DNA of 64,000 bases from Burhinus oedicnemus (lineage: Eukaryota > Chordata > Aves > Charadriiformes > Burhinidae). The notes beneath the pieces are model-generated. The model was not told where the DNA came from and did not search any database. It saw only the letters and a program-made list of their open reading frames with translations. The position numbers and the translations under genes are program-made. Positions 34,411-46,657 of the stretch are shown piece by piece; the first letter of the stretch is position 1, and each line of letters begins with the position of its first letter. The stretch covers positions 3,120,249 to 3,184,248 of the forward strand of contig VFFE01007128.1 of NCBI GenBank assembly GCA_008921705.1, given 5' to 3'.

Positions 34411-37311
34411 AATGTCTAACTACCTTCAAACTATGGATGAAATATTATTTCTTCTAGATAGTAATAAGAAGAAATTCTTTGACTAGAGCAAGTGAGCTGT
34501 AGAAGAAAGTGGATGGAAACATCCTCTTTTGATGTGTGATTCTATCCCTGAGAGAGCTGTGACTAGAATTCTTATGCAGACTTTACCAGTGGGCGGCAAA
34601 GACAGAAGTTGACATTGCAGTAAAATTGTAAGTTTAAGCGCAGACTTTTGCTGTCCATTGAGTTAGTATGGATTTTCACCAAAATATTTTCTTTCTCACT
34701 TTTTTTGCAATGTGCTGCAAAGAAAAATGAGAAATAATAAAAATTGATTATGTTTTAAATAGTGCAAATGAAACATTTAAAGGCGGACATGAGGAACAAC
34801 AACTTGTGTGGTACCAGATGTCATTATTAGGTGTCATCATTAGAGACTAGGGTAGTCTCTATAGTGTTTTATATGTGTGAGATAAACATTGACCTTACCT
34901 GGCAGCCTGGAAGGGATGCAGCCATGTCAAGGAATGAACAAAGAACAAAAAAAAGAAAAAAACCCCACTTAGTTTTTATGGAATTCAATCGTATAAGAAG
35001 AATCACTCACCTCTACTATTCTAACATGTTTACATTAGTCCTTTCTGAAATACAAAATCCTGTTGTTCTGTTCCTTTCAAGAACTAGCTAAAGTTGAACG
35101 TCTCGAATGACTGAGGTTGCCCTTCCTTCACTAGTCTTCAGGTTACTGGCTTGTGACTTCTGCACAGCAGGGACAAACCCAGAGAGTTACACTGCCACTT
35201 TTTTTATCGTCTACATAAATGAGTAATCACTCTTGGCTGCTCTGCTGAAGAATGGATGGTTAGGAAAAATAGCATTCACAAGCCACAATACAGTAGTTAA
35301 CTCTCAAAGAGATTTTACTGTGTTGAGGACTAGATCAGTACTGCAAAACCCCACCAACTTTCACTATCTATTGTTCTAATTAATCTTTTTCCAGGGCACT
35401 GGAGAAACACATTGCTGTAGCAATAAATTGAAATTAGACCAGTATTTCCATCTCTATATTCCTTTGTGTGAGTTCTCCTCAAATATCCATTTTTTGCTGT
35501 AACCAGAGTCCTTCTACCAGTTCCTCTTTTTTGCCCCATTATGAAATCTGTCTCAGATTGCCTTTCAGTTTTGTAACACCAAGCTTTGGAAATAAGGAGC
35601 TCTTTGCTCACATTTGTCAGGGAATACATTTCCATATAGGTCTTCCATCTCCATGAGCTTGCTGCCCAGACTTTAGCAAGGGAAGCAGCTCTAGAAGGCA
35701 AGGTACTCTCTTTTACAGAGTAAAGTCTTGGTAAACTTGGGAAAGAGCATACCTAGGAAGATTCACTTTATTCCTATTCAGCAACCTAAAATGACACAGG
35801 GTGGTGGTGGGCGGGGAGTTACTTGAACTAAATAGAAATTCAGAATGAATTGAGGTGACTGGCTCATGCAACTGTGAAGGGTCTGTCGTAGGGAGACCAT
35901 CCTTGATAACACAGGCTTAAAGAATGCTGTTGGCTCCACTCTGCTAGCTTAGGTCAAACGCTGTCACAGTGTTTTTAAAACGTCTACTCAAGCCAGTATT
36001 TAACTGATTAAGACTGGATTTTCTCATGAGCAGTGTAAACCTGTCCAGAAACTTGGGTAGGTTCCTGGTAGTTTAAACCCAGATGCCATTTCTGCATATT
36101 ACTTGACTACAAAAAAAGAGTCAAGCCCCACTCTTCCTTTGCTGGGCTAAATGCAGAGACCACCAGGAGTATCAGGAACCAAACACCTAGGAGCTCCATC
36201 TTTGTATACTCTATAGATGAAAAGTGAAACCTCTGACTGATGTAGGGAATGCAGCTTCAACTTTGATCAGACCTAAAATAAAAATAAAAAAAAATTAAAA
36301 AGAGAAAACTTTTTGACTCTAAGTTTAATTTTAGTCACAGCTGGGTTAAAACCGGTGTATTTTGCATTCTTTGCTGAGAAAATGAAATGTTAGGAAAAAA
36401 AAGCGCATCATGTTTCTTTAAGGAAACAATCCCTTGTGTTTTTTGCAGCTCAGCTATTCACTGAAAATTTGACAATCTTACCAGTTTGGGGGGGGGATAT
36501 CAGCACTGGAATTAGGAGATAGGAAAGTGATGTAGTAAGAGTATTTGCCTCTTATAAGGTCTTCGCAGTAACTGAAGCTCATTGACATATAACGATCTAG
36601 GTTCCTATGTGGAAATATCTTACTTGTTAAGAAAGTTGTATTGTCAACAGGTTTTTCAAAACTTTTCAGGCCTGGATTCACCAGTGGTACTTGCAGGTGT
36701 TTAGTGCCTTCTCCTGACACTTTCTGTTAGTTTGGGGAGGGGGATCCCTCATTGCTCCTTGCAGCTGTGACTGCACCCAGTTAGAAAGGGCTGTACCCAC
36801 TCCTGCAGTCTACTTTTCCTAAATAACATTTTATCCATTTCACACATACACTTAAACATTTTCATAGGGAAGAACAGTCTCCTATTTGGCCCTAGATACT
36901 TTAACCGAGAGTTCAGGTGAGAATACTTGGTGGTTTTCAAAGGACTTTTCACTATTTCAGCTGGTTCTTATTATATCTGACTATACTTGACAAAACGTAT
37001 TCCCTGAAGAACTTCTCAAACTAGAGAGAAATGTTTTCCATCAGAGATTGCTAAATGGATGAAATTGAACTGTTTTGAGGGATCATGTTTATTTTGATTT
37101 TTTTTTTCATGAAGCACTGCTGAAACATATTAGATGACTATTTTTCATTGTCAGTTTGACCATTCCATCGTATAACTGGAAGAAAAAAAAAAGGGGATGT
37201 GTTTTCAACTTGCCAAAATGAAGCATATCAACAAGGTCATTTGTATATTCCCTGAAAAAAGTTGCTTGGAATTTTCATTTTTGTAGAAAGTTTCAGCCTT
37301 TTCTTCCACTT

Positions 37312-37329
37312 GGGGGGGGGGAGGGGGGG
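37312..37329 (+). repeat. G-tract G10-A-G7
   Basis: A near-continuous run of 17 G interrupted by one A. It is capable in principle of intermolecular or slipped G-quadruplex formation. Confidence 0.9.
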
Positions 37330-40300
37330 TATAAAAATAAGGAAATTTAGCATCAAATGGGAATACTAAAATTATTACCAGTATGTTAGCTGCATTTATC
37401 CCACCAGGTATTTCATCATTCATTGCAAGATGAGTAGAATCTACTTCACTGAACTATCCCAAAGTTATTACAAGTAACTCGATTCTGATCAGGTAATCTG
37501 GGCAGCTGATAACCTCAAGCTTTTCCATATAGACTCCTAAATGTATTGAAAGCCTCAATTTACAGTAGCGAGAACTTATCTATGAAAGAGTAAAATTTTT
37601 GATATTTCCATGTAGGTGTCACTCACAAGACACATGTCAGAGAAATATTTAACAATTGATAATGAGATTTTAAGAAGGCTTACCTGGAAGTAGAACATTA
37701 CCTACTAGGGAAGTATATCTAAAACCTGATTAAATAGTTTTGAGGGTTTTTTTTTTTCTTAGAGTAATGCTGTTGATAAGATAAGAAATGCAAAGGAAAC
37801 TAGCTTTTAGGGGAGGGTTGAATCTTGAAATAGTAGACATTAATTGGTTAATTCTTTTCTGCCTGAATACAGTGCTCATCTCCATATAATTCAAAATGGA
37901 TTTTGTATTTTCTACTTTTTATGTACTTCAGTATGTTATAGGGTTGGCATGATAGTTGTGTCAAGTCAGTCACAGCAGGCTGTTTAGTATTCATCAGCAT
38001 TGCCCAGTCTGCCACCTCAGCTTCTAATTGAAAATGAAAGCTAGAATTGTCCTGTATAATCAATTATGTTTTCAAGATTTATTTTTGGATGGGAGTTATA
38101 GTCCACAGGGAGGTGGAGGTAGAGGAGGTTGTGATATAATCTGACTTCAATCATCTTAAATAGGGAGCAAACAAAGTTGTCAGTGTTTAATTCTCTTAAA
38201 GGCAGCAGTCTGCTGGAATAACAGCAACAGTTCTTTTGCTAGTACTAGAGCAATGACACCCTTTTGATTTTACATTTGTTGCATACTACATTTCTGTAAT
38301 TGATGCTTGCTTACAGCTGCAACAGGAGCAGTAAATAATCACCTGGCTAGAACTGGCTTATCATTTTGCACAGCCAGGCTCCAGCAGGTTCTAAATAAAG
38401 ACCAGCTCAGTCTTTTCCATTGGGCTGAACTAACAGCCCTGGAGGAAGACTTTCTGCATCACTACAAGGCTGTTAATCAGTTACTTTCCTAACTAGTTCT
38501 GAATGCTAATTGTGAATTTCTAGTAAGCTTTTAATGTACTGACATCAGTTTTCATCCGCCAACATAAACTAGTGATGCAAATTGTATATGAAGTGTATGA
38601 ACTTGCTACATTACAAAGTTAATGTTCTAAAACATTATGGAGCATATCTCAACATGGCTGGACCGCTTTGGAATCACGGTACTGGGAGGAGTAGAGAGCA
38701 CCACAAGTGCAGGGACAGGATCTTTTCCCTTGCAAAGCGTGAGGCCTGGGGGGAGGATCCTCACACCTCTGCACAGCTTGTGCCTGGGGAGATGAGGAAG
38801 CAAGCGAAGAAAGGGCTATTCAGAAATGAAGATTTCAGAGACATAGCGTAAGGGATTAGAGAACAGAAGAACTTCTGCTATTTGTTTGCACAAGTGGCGT
38901 TTTTTCCATTGATCAAGTAGAATGTAATTTCTAATCTGAAATTTGCCAAATGAATGAAATTCTGCAAGGTACCTCTGAGAACCAGAACTGAAACTTCTCC
39001 TCTTGGCAATGCTATTCATAGATCTCAGTAGAGGAAGACCACAACTCAAGATGTTTAAGCTAACATTCTTAGTCACATCAAAATTCCTTTTATCCAAAAT
39101 TTCAGTCTTTATTGACTCCCTGGGCCTAATTCTGATTTTATTTGAACCTATGCCAATCATAACTAACTAATGAAGGTCAGGTATTTCAAAACTCTCTCTG
39201 TGTTTATGGATATAACGCTGAGTAGAAGCAGCACCATCCAGATCAATGAAAATATTAATTTAACTATGTTCTGTTGGTTCCAGCCCTTTGACAAACAGAA
39301 CATTTAAAGGAGATTTATTCTGAAACAGAAGGAATTGATGCAAGAGCCTGGAATTCTGGAATACTTAATTTCTTTGTGTTTTGCGGGTAGAAGCACGTGG
39401 CTTTGTTTCAGTATAGTCTGATCTCAGTGTAACGACCCTCTTCACCTTAATAGTGTAAGAGTCCTTGGCATAAACAAGAGTTACATCACATGTTAGAATC
39501 CACTTTGTTTTAAGCATTGTTGTCCATTTTGCTAATTATAAATATATAGGTGCAGAGGAGGAAAAAGAGAAGTGTGCTGCTGGTTTTGTGATAAATTGCT
39601 TTCAGTGCAAATCCATGATATTAGGGAAGTGACTTCCTAGATGAAGGGAACTATGTGAAAGATGCCATGTGTACTTATATTTCTCTGCTGTAATGGAAGA
39701 TAAGGTCTTGATACAAAACTCATCTAAATCAACTTGTGTTGGCACTGCATCAGGTCCTGGAAGCAGATGTAAAGCATAGAGTTGGAAGCTATTCTAGTGG
39801 AAATAAATGATAATTAGTCAAACCACTTACAATACTGTGAATTATGTTGACACCAATAATTGCTTTTCCAAAATTTAGTATGCTTCTATTTTACGTCACC
39901 ATAAGTCTTTAGTGAGAAGAATGCTTTTTTTTTCTCCTGACAGTATCCCATTCTGTATTCCAGACATCTTTATTTCTCACTGCAAACAGTGAATTAAACT
40001 TTAGTGATTCAAATCAGATCTATTTGGCAGTTATTGATGGATCATATTTTAGAATTTTTAATAAAAAACTATTTAATGACAAATAATATTTCTAATAAGT
40101 TTTTGTAATTTTTTTTTTAAGAAAGAAAGCCTTAGATACTATCATCTGTGCTACTTGCTATCAGGTACCCTCAGTAGCGATTATTTCTTATCAAATCAGG
40201 CAGGCATGGGAAGCAAACTGATTAAGTTTGGCATGTTGCCCACAAAAAAGCATTGCTGCCTAAATCTCTCTATTCTGTTTAGCCTTTTCAATGTACATGT

Positions 40301-40552
40301 AATTTCATGAAAAGTCTTTACCTCAAGGGCTTTGATGCTGCATTTTAGATGCAAACTACAAAGCAAACAACAAAAGCAGCTGAACTTTCCATTGATGACT
40401 GAATCTGATTCTAGTTAGCTTCTAAGGTGGAGCTCAACATTTTTTAAACTCAGCTTGTGATTTTGTAAAGACATCGACTTCTAGAGCTCAGAAGGTACTC
40501 CACAATTAAAATTTATCAAGTTTTTCTCTATCAGAACATCTTTGTGCAAACT

Positions 40553-40735
40553 TGTACTCATCTTGCATATGAATACTCCCATTGACTTCAGTGGATTTGT
40601 TTGCATGAGTAGGTTCAGCACAGTGACCTTGTATGTATGAGGCTTAGGAAACAAAGTGAAGAAAAAATGAGTCTGCATCTGTAACACGGTATGATTCTGA
40701 CTTACTGAAACACTTAAGCATTTACTTAATTGTCA
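40553..40735. mobile_element. Probable old amniote repeat with palindromic core
   Basis: TACTCAT (40555-40561) and ATGAGTA (40605-40611) form perfect arms around ACTCCCATTGACTTCAGTGG. This arrangement resembles an old repeat common in turtle and bird genomes, where CCCATTGACTTCAATGGG lies between TACTCAT-like arms. About 95 bp later, AAACACTTAAGCATTTACTT matches another block that usually accompanies it. Orientation is undecided because the core is symmetric. Diverged; assigned by memory of motif, not alignment. Confidence 0.45.
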
Positions 40736-42801
40736 CCTTCTATAAAACAGATAAATTTTAGAGAACAGAAATGTGGCATTAGTGGATATTTAATAAAACA
40801 GAAAGCTCAAATTTCTTTTACCCTGTTGACATCAGTAATACAGCCAAAGATGGCTTTCTCAGTAACGGCTTGGTTATAGTACATAAAAGAACAAATAACA
40901 ATAAGTAGGCTGTCATGTAAAGAAACAGAACAAATAACTGTCTAATGGCATACTGAATGTCTAAGTTCCCTTTTTAGGTTAAATATTTAAAATAATGGGG
41001 TAGCAATCTCCTTTACTTAGTACAAAAGCAACAGAGGTATGATAACAGGATTAAGGAAAGAAAAAAATTAAAATAAAACATAAATAGAGAAGAGGCCAGG
41101 ATGCAGAGCATCCTATTTGCTGCAGATAATTAAATCTTTCAGAGAAACTTGACTAATTCCTTAACTGTAAAACTATTCAGTGAAGAGAGAAACTGGTTAT
41201 GCTAAGATGAAGGATCAAAGTAGGAGATAATGTAACTTTTTGTCCTGTAACATTATGAAAGTTGGATGTAGCTGTGGTGTTAGCTTATTTTTGAAACATA
41301 ATTTACATAACTAATTGGCTTCAGATGGCTCTGATATGATAATGACAACTCTGAAGAAGACCCTGTAGAAATCAAGTAGTGGAACTGGATATGCTTAGGC
41401 AGAGCTCTGGCATTGTCTTTGGAGAAAAAGCACACAAAGCGATTTCACTCTTAAACTTATAGGAATATGCTTATAATGAGAAGTAACTTATGAGCAAGGC
41501 AGTGTAGTACTGTATATTCAATGCACGATATCTGTGTCTGGACAGTTTATGAGAACATATACCCCTTTTTGGACCCCTGTGTGAATGATTTACAATGTTA
41601 GTATAGAACTGGAAGTAAAACATGCTGCTGACTTTCTTCCAAGCTCTAGATACTATCACATTATCAACAGCATACATTCAACGATAGTTTTGTTCCTAGT
41701 CACATTTAACAGAATTATTCTGTCAGCCTCAGTTCACTGGAGAAGTTACTCCTCACATCTTATTTTCAAAATTATTCAAGCTTATAATGACTGCTGTAAA
41801 ATTATGTATTACATTACTTTTCTCTGTCTCTCTCAGAGGAAAAGAAAAGGCACATAGTTAGAGATACTGTTATGTACCTGCTCAGAAAAGAAGTAATCCA
41901 CAACCTTTTTACTTTTTGTGAAAGTTCTCTGTATAATAGAAAAGGTTTTACCTTCAGTGAGGCAAGAGGAGGATAGAGATACTCACTGCAGGAATGTAGA
42001 GTTATTCCTACCAAAAAAAAAAAGTTAAAAGCCCTTTAATCCAGTATTATACGAAGTCTACTTTGAAATATTTTTATTTGGAGAGAAGCACAACTGGTAG
42101 TTGGAGAGAGGAGATAGCAATACCACTATTTTCAAAAGGTTTATTTTGCAATATCTAAATTCTGGTAAACATTAATTTTTTTTAAAGGTCAGCTTGCTCC
42201 TTAAGAGATCAGTTCTGAAGTTAAATTCTTTAACTTTTTCAGAAGTGAGAGAATTCTAGAGACAGCTGATGTCAAGTTGCCAATTAATTTCAGGTTATGT
42301 GGATTTTTTTCCAAATGTATTTCTGGTTATTTCCAACCAAAAATTAAAACTTCATTAAAATAATTTCTTTTTCAAATATATCTCAGAAAAGTCTCATTTT
42401 CTACCACTTCTAGACTTTGCCTTCTTATTTTTATTTAAATATTATTTCTCCATATGATATCCAAAGCCTAAAATTCCACTAAAAATGTAAATACAATGAG
42501 AAGAGATACAGCCTCTAGAATAGCTTTTTAAAGACACAGTCATGTGTTCTAGCTCTTTGAATCACTGCAGCAAAAAAGAGAAACCACCACTCTTTCCTTG
42601 CTGAGCTGTTGAGAACAGGGCCTCTTGCTATTTGAAAAGTTTGTAGGATTCTCTATGAAAGGTTCTCAAATTTCAAATTTGGCCCATTAAAGTCTCAATT
42701 TAGTGACCATCAGATCTTGTCTGTCTTCACAGGCTTTTCCCAAAAGAGTGAGTATCATGTTTTTCATGGTTCAGACACTCACATAATTTGTATTTACATT
42801 A
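40736..42801. other. Unique noncoding DNA, no gene seen
   Basis: AT-rich sequence with only chance frames of up to 90 codons. No repeat or exon is recognised. Confidence 0.6.
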
Positions 42802-43361
42802 ATTCATAGAATCATAGAATGGTTAGAGTTGGAAAGGACCTTAAAGATCATCTAGTTCCAACCCCCCTGCCACGGGCAGGGACACCTCCCACTAGACCAG
42901 GTTGCTCAAAGCCCCATCCAACCTGGCATTGAACACTTCCAGGGGTGGGGCCTCCACAACTCCTGTGGCCAACCTGTTCCAGTGTCTCACCACCCTCAAA
43001 GTAAATAATTTCTTCCTGAGATCTAATCTAAATCTATCCTCTCCCAGTTTGAAGCCATTACTGCTCATCCTATCACTACATGCCCTTATAAAAAGTCCCT
43101 CTCCACCTTTCCTGTAGGCCCCCTTTAAGTACTGGAAGGCTGCTATAAGGTCTCCCCGGACCCTTCTCTTCTCTAGGCTGAACAACCCCAGCTCTCCCTG
43201 CCTGTCTTCATAGGAGAGGTGTTCCAGCCCTCAGATCATCTTTGTGGCCCTCCTCTGGACCCACTCCAACAGGTCCATGTCCTCCTTATGCTGGGGGCTC
43301 CAGAGCTGGACACAGTATTCCAGGTGGAGTCACACAAGAGCAGAGTAGAGGGGCACAGTCA
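42802..43361 (-). mobile_element. CR1 LINE, 5'-truncated (copy E, second subfamily)
   Basis: The plus strand begins TTCATAGAATCATAGAATGG, the reversed CR1 terminus, and runs about 560 bp into the ORF2 tail, ending abruptly near GAGGGGCACAGTCAT. The 3' UTR contains the CCCTGCC-ACG-GGCAGGG hairpin (42865-42881) and the ACTAGACCAGGTTGCTCAAAG block, shared with 3119-3230 but absent from the other copies. So two CR1 subfamilies are present in this window. Confidence 0.95.
42892..43360 (-). pseudogene. CR1 ORF2 C-terminal tail with two in-frame stops
   Basis: Read on the minus strand, CR1 tail motifs appear in one frame without indels: [59 protein letters not shown], then RFRLDLRKKLFTLRVVRHWN and ending LSNLV before the stop at 42892-42894. 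Two TGA codons interrupt it (plus-strand positions 43231-43233 and 43330-43332); in each the family normally has AGA. The RT catalytic region and endonuclease are missing. It is a non-functional fragment of the LINE replicase. Confidence 0.9.
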
Positions 43362-46040
43362 TATGAATTATTAAAGTAGTTTCAGATCTGTGCCATTGAA
43401 GTCAGAAGGATTTTACAATAAATGTGCAAGTCTGCATATCAATATATAATTGGTAGGTGGTACTTCTAGAAATTAGTCTAAAATTTCCTGACTGATGTGC
43501 AAGGAATTTGGGGACGTGAAGGATGTTAGTGATCAGGCTCTGTATATGGCTCTGAGTTAGTAATAAGGCAGCTAAACTAAGTACTGTGCTTTTCAAAGGC
43601 GTTTTGAATTAAAAACTATGAAGTTGTTCATAGTTAAATTTGTAATATATATTTGGAAATTTCATTTTTTCAGTCCAAGATTATTAAAAAGGTAAGGTTT
43701 TGTTTGGTTCATTATTTCCAAAGACATATATTTAAAAAAAAGTAAAATTTAGAAAGAAGTGTCTGTCAGTAAAGTTAATTACGTCCAAACGTATTATTTC
43801 AATACTTGATTATAGAAATAATTTTTTAGAATATATTAACTGTCCAAGTACCTGTATTATAGTAAAAGAATAATGTAAGATCTGTTGCATTGGAGCTTTT
43901 AGGATCTGACTGCATTTTTCCCCTGGATGAGGCTACAGCCATTTTTTCAGTTATAAATTCTGAAGCTCACCCCAAGTCTGAGCTGAATGACAGCATCTTA
44001 CAAATACAGACCCTGCCCTTACTCTGATTTTTAAATATAGCTCATTGCTTTTGATGCATTTATTCCTGCTCCACACTAATAAGGGATTCAAGCTATATGC
44101 AGCTGCATTTGTAAAACAGTGTAAGTGATAAGACATAAATGGCAGGTGTGTTGTCCTCGTGGCTCTTTTAAGGAAGACTTCACAACAGCTTGTGTAGAAT
44201 CTACCTAGTCAGTTAACATAGCACCTTAGTGCCCAAAAGACATGGTAAATAATGCAGGTTAGTCAGATAGTGTGCTGGGCTTAGGACCTCAGCTGGATTG
44301 TTGTTGTGAAGCAGAAAGTGCTAGTTATCCTGAAAGATGAAAGGAAGCATACACAGGGGTTCCGGCAGTGTGGAACCCATTTGAATCTGAATTTTATACA
44401 GCAGCCTTGAACAGCAATTGATCCAGTCTTTCTGGCCTTGAAACTTTGATGTATCCTTAGGGGAAGAACAAAGTTTTTGCTTTCAATTATACAGCCATAC
44501 TCAGATTAGCTAATTGGTTGCTTAATCTGTCCTTTAACATTCGGCAATAAACAGGCTTTTTTCTTTCGATAGAGATCCAGTTCACAGAAGACAAGGAAAT
44601 CAAATGATGGTATCTTTAAGTTAGGTAACATCCATAAGTTCTCAGAAAAAATTGCTCATTACACTTATTCTCTTTCTGACTGTTATTAGTATTTATTGTC
44701 AATTGTTGTTCTGATTGCCAGGCCCATGAATGCCTTAGTACAGGTGTCTTGTTATGATATCAACTTTAAAATTGGTTTCCAACATTGAAATGCAAAATTT
44801 CTGAGACAGAGTTTGGAACAAGCGCTTGTTTCATTTCCACATGGGCTGCTGTAGCAATATAAATTATACAAAATGGGAAGTACATAGTGGATCTGCGAAT
44901 CTAGGAGATCCAGTTCAACAGTAGTGGATCCACCATTGCTATTGTACGTATGGGACAATGGGTGAGCAAGACTGGGGACCGCACTGTTGACAACAGCTAT
45001 CTACTAAACTGAAAACGTGCAAAAGGGCCCCAAATGTTACTTCTGCGTCAGCACTACAATGATCACTATAGAGAAACTTGGCTTCTTTTCTTGCCAGTGT
45101 CAGGATAATTTGTCTTGAGAATCAGAGTGATAATCTGTATTTCAAACAGGGCTGCTCATGTCCAAGTCATAACCATGCAGATTAATCTGTCTTGAAACAT
45201 GCAAAACAATCTGTTTTGTAATCTCAAAAAATCACCCATTTCTGGAATAAATGCTTTTTAAGAGAATCCTCCAACAGCAGTTAACATTATGTAAACTTCA
45301 AATAATAGACAATTAAGTTTTATGTAAGCTTCAAATCAGGCAATTGCTACATTTACGTATGTTGTCTCTAAATGTCAACTTTGGTGTTCTATGGTAAAAT
45401 TAAAAGTAGTGTTCCTGATTTGGAACAGTCAAACGACTCTTGGCTTTGGAGGAGGACCTGAGAAGATAGCAAGGAGACGAATTTGCAGGAATTGGGGAGG
45501 GAGAGAAGCTCTGAGTACGTTTGACTCCTCTCTGACATAAATAGAGAATGAACAATAGGAGCTGGTGGGGAACGCGTATGCCTCAAGGCTCCCTGTGAGC
45601 AGGTGTGCTACTGCTTAGGAAAGTTGCTTTTTATATGCAGTCCTATTTTTAAAATAAACAACCAAACAATAAATTTCCTTCTTTCTGTTATTGGTGAATT
45701 GTCAACTACAACAGAATGATGTTTTCCATAAAACCTTGATTATGTTATATGTTTTTCTTGGGTATTGGATGCAGAGCAAGGGAAATCTTACTCTGTTGGA
45801 TAGCTCAGGTCACCAGAATTGCTTTGCCTTTGTACCTTTTGCTATCTTGTTCTTCTGTGCTAGGTTTAAGTATGCTTTTTTTCTTGAGGCTGTATTCTCC
45901 TTAGACATGTAATGCTATTGTGTAACCCACATCCAAAGATGTGAGGTTTTTCTTTGTTTCTGCCACTCAGTGTGCTGCAGCTACTTTCTGCTGTTACTTG
46001 TTTGGGAAAAAATCAAGAGCAGTGCTGTAGCAGCACTTTA
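43362..46040. other. Unique noncoding DNA, no gene seen
   Basis: The sequence lies between two antisense CR1 copies and is AT-rich. A 10-bp palindrome GTGGATCCAC occurs near 44924-44933. No exon or repeat is recognised. Confidence 0.6.
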
Positions 46041-46657
46041 TAGAATCATAGAATCATTTAGGTTGGAAGGGACCTTTGAGATCATTGAGTCCAAGCCTTA
46101 ACCTAACACTGCCAAATTCACCACTAAACCGTGTCCCAAAGTGCCACATCTACACAGCTTTTAAATACCTCTAGGGCCTGTTCCAATGCTTGACAACACT
46201 TTTGGTAAAGAAATTTTTCCTACTATCCAATCTAAACCTTCCCTGGGGCAACTTGAGGCCATTTCCTCTTGTCCTATTGCTTGTTACTTGGGAGGACAGA
46301 TCAACCCCCACCTCTCTAGACCCTCCTCTCAGGTAGTTGTAGAGAGCGATAAGGTCTCCCCTCAGCCTCCTCTTCTCCAGGCTAAACAACCCCAGTTCCC
46401 TCAGCCACTCCTCATAAGAATTGTGCTCTAGACCCCTCACCGGCCTTGTTGCCCTTCTCTGGACTCTCTCCAGCATCTCGGTGTCTTTCTTGTAGTGAGG
46501 GGCCCAAAACTGAACACAGTATTTGAGATGCGGCCTCACCAGTGCTGAGTACAGAGGTACAATCACTTCCCTAGTCCTGCTGGTCACACTATTTCTGATA
46601 CAGGCCAGGATGCTGTTGGCCTTCTTGGCCACCTGGGCACACTGCTGGCTCGGTGTT
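46041..46657 (-). mobile_element. CR1 LINE, 5'-truncated (copy F)
   Basis: The plus strand starts TAGAATCATAGAATCATTTA, the reversed CR1 terminus, and extends through the 3' UTR (CACTGCCAAATTCACCACTAA) into ORF2, ending near CTGGCTCGGTGTTG. By eye it aligns throughout with 58553-59656 and 1597-2159, so it belongs to the same subfamily. Truncation is in the segment just after the RT domain. Confidence 0.95.
46171..46632 (-). pseudogene. CR1 ORF2 C-terminal tail, 153 codons open, early stop
   Basis: This is an uninterrupted frame covering the post-RT region of CR1 ORF2: [87 protein letters not shown]. It stops at TAG (plus 46171-46173). Compared with the plus-strand copies, about 29 bp are missing at this point (the CCCAGGGAAG...GCCATCC segment). 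That shifts the frame and creates the stop before the usual LPSLEVFKR ending. No catalytic RT or endonuclease part is present, so it has no independent activity. Confidence 0.9.

Larger units (their letters stand above)
33006..40552. other. Unique noncoding DNA, no gene seen
   Basis: AT-rich DNA with chance frames only, the longest being 123 codons on the minus strand at 35330-35701, unrecognised. G-runs occur at 33628-33637, 36488-36496 and 37312-37329. A hairpin ATGTTCAC-TTT-GTGAACAT sits at 34392-34410. Nothing else could be assigned. Confidence 0.6.

Noticed and set aside
35330..35701. 123-codon minus-strand frame
   Set aside because: No known family and no codon or context support; a chance frame.
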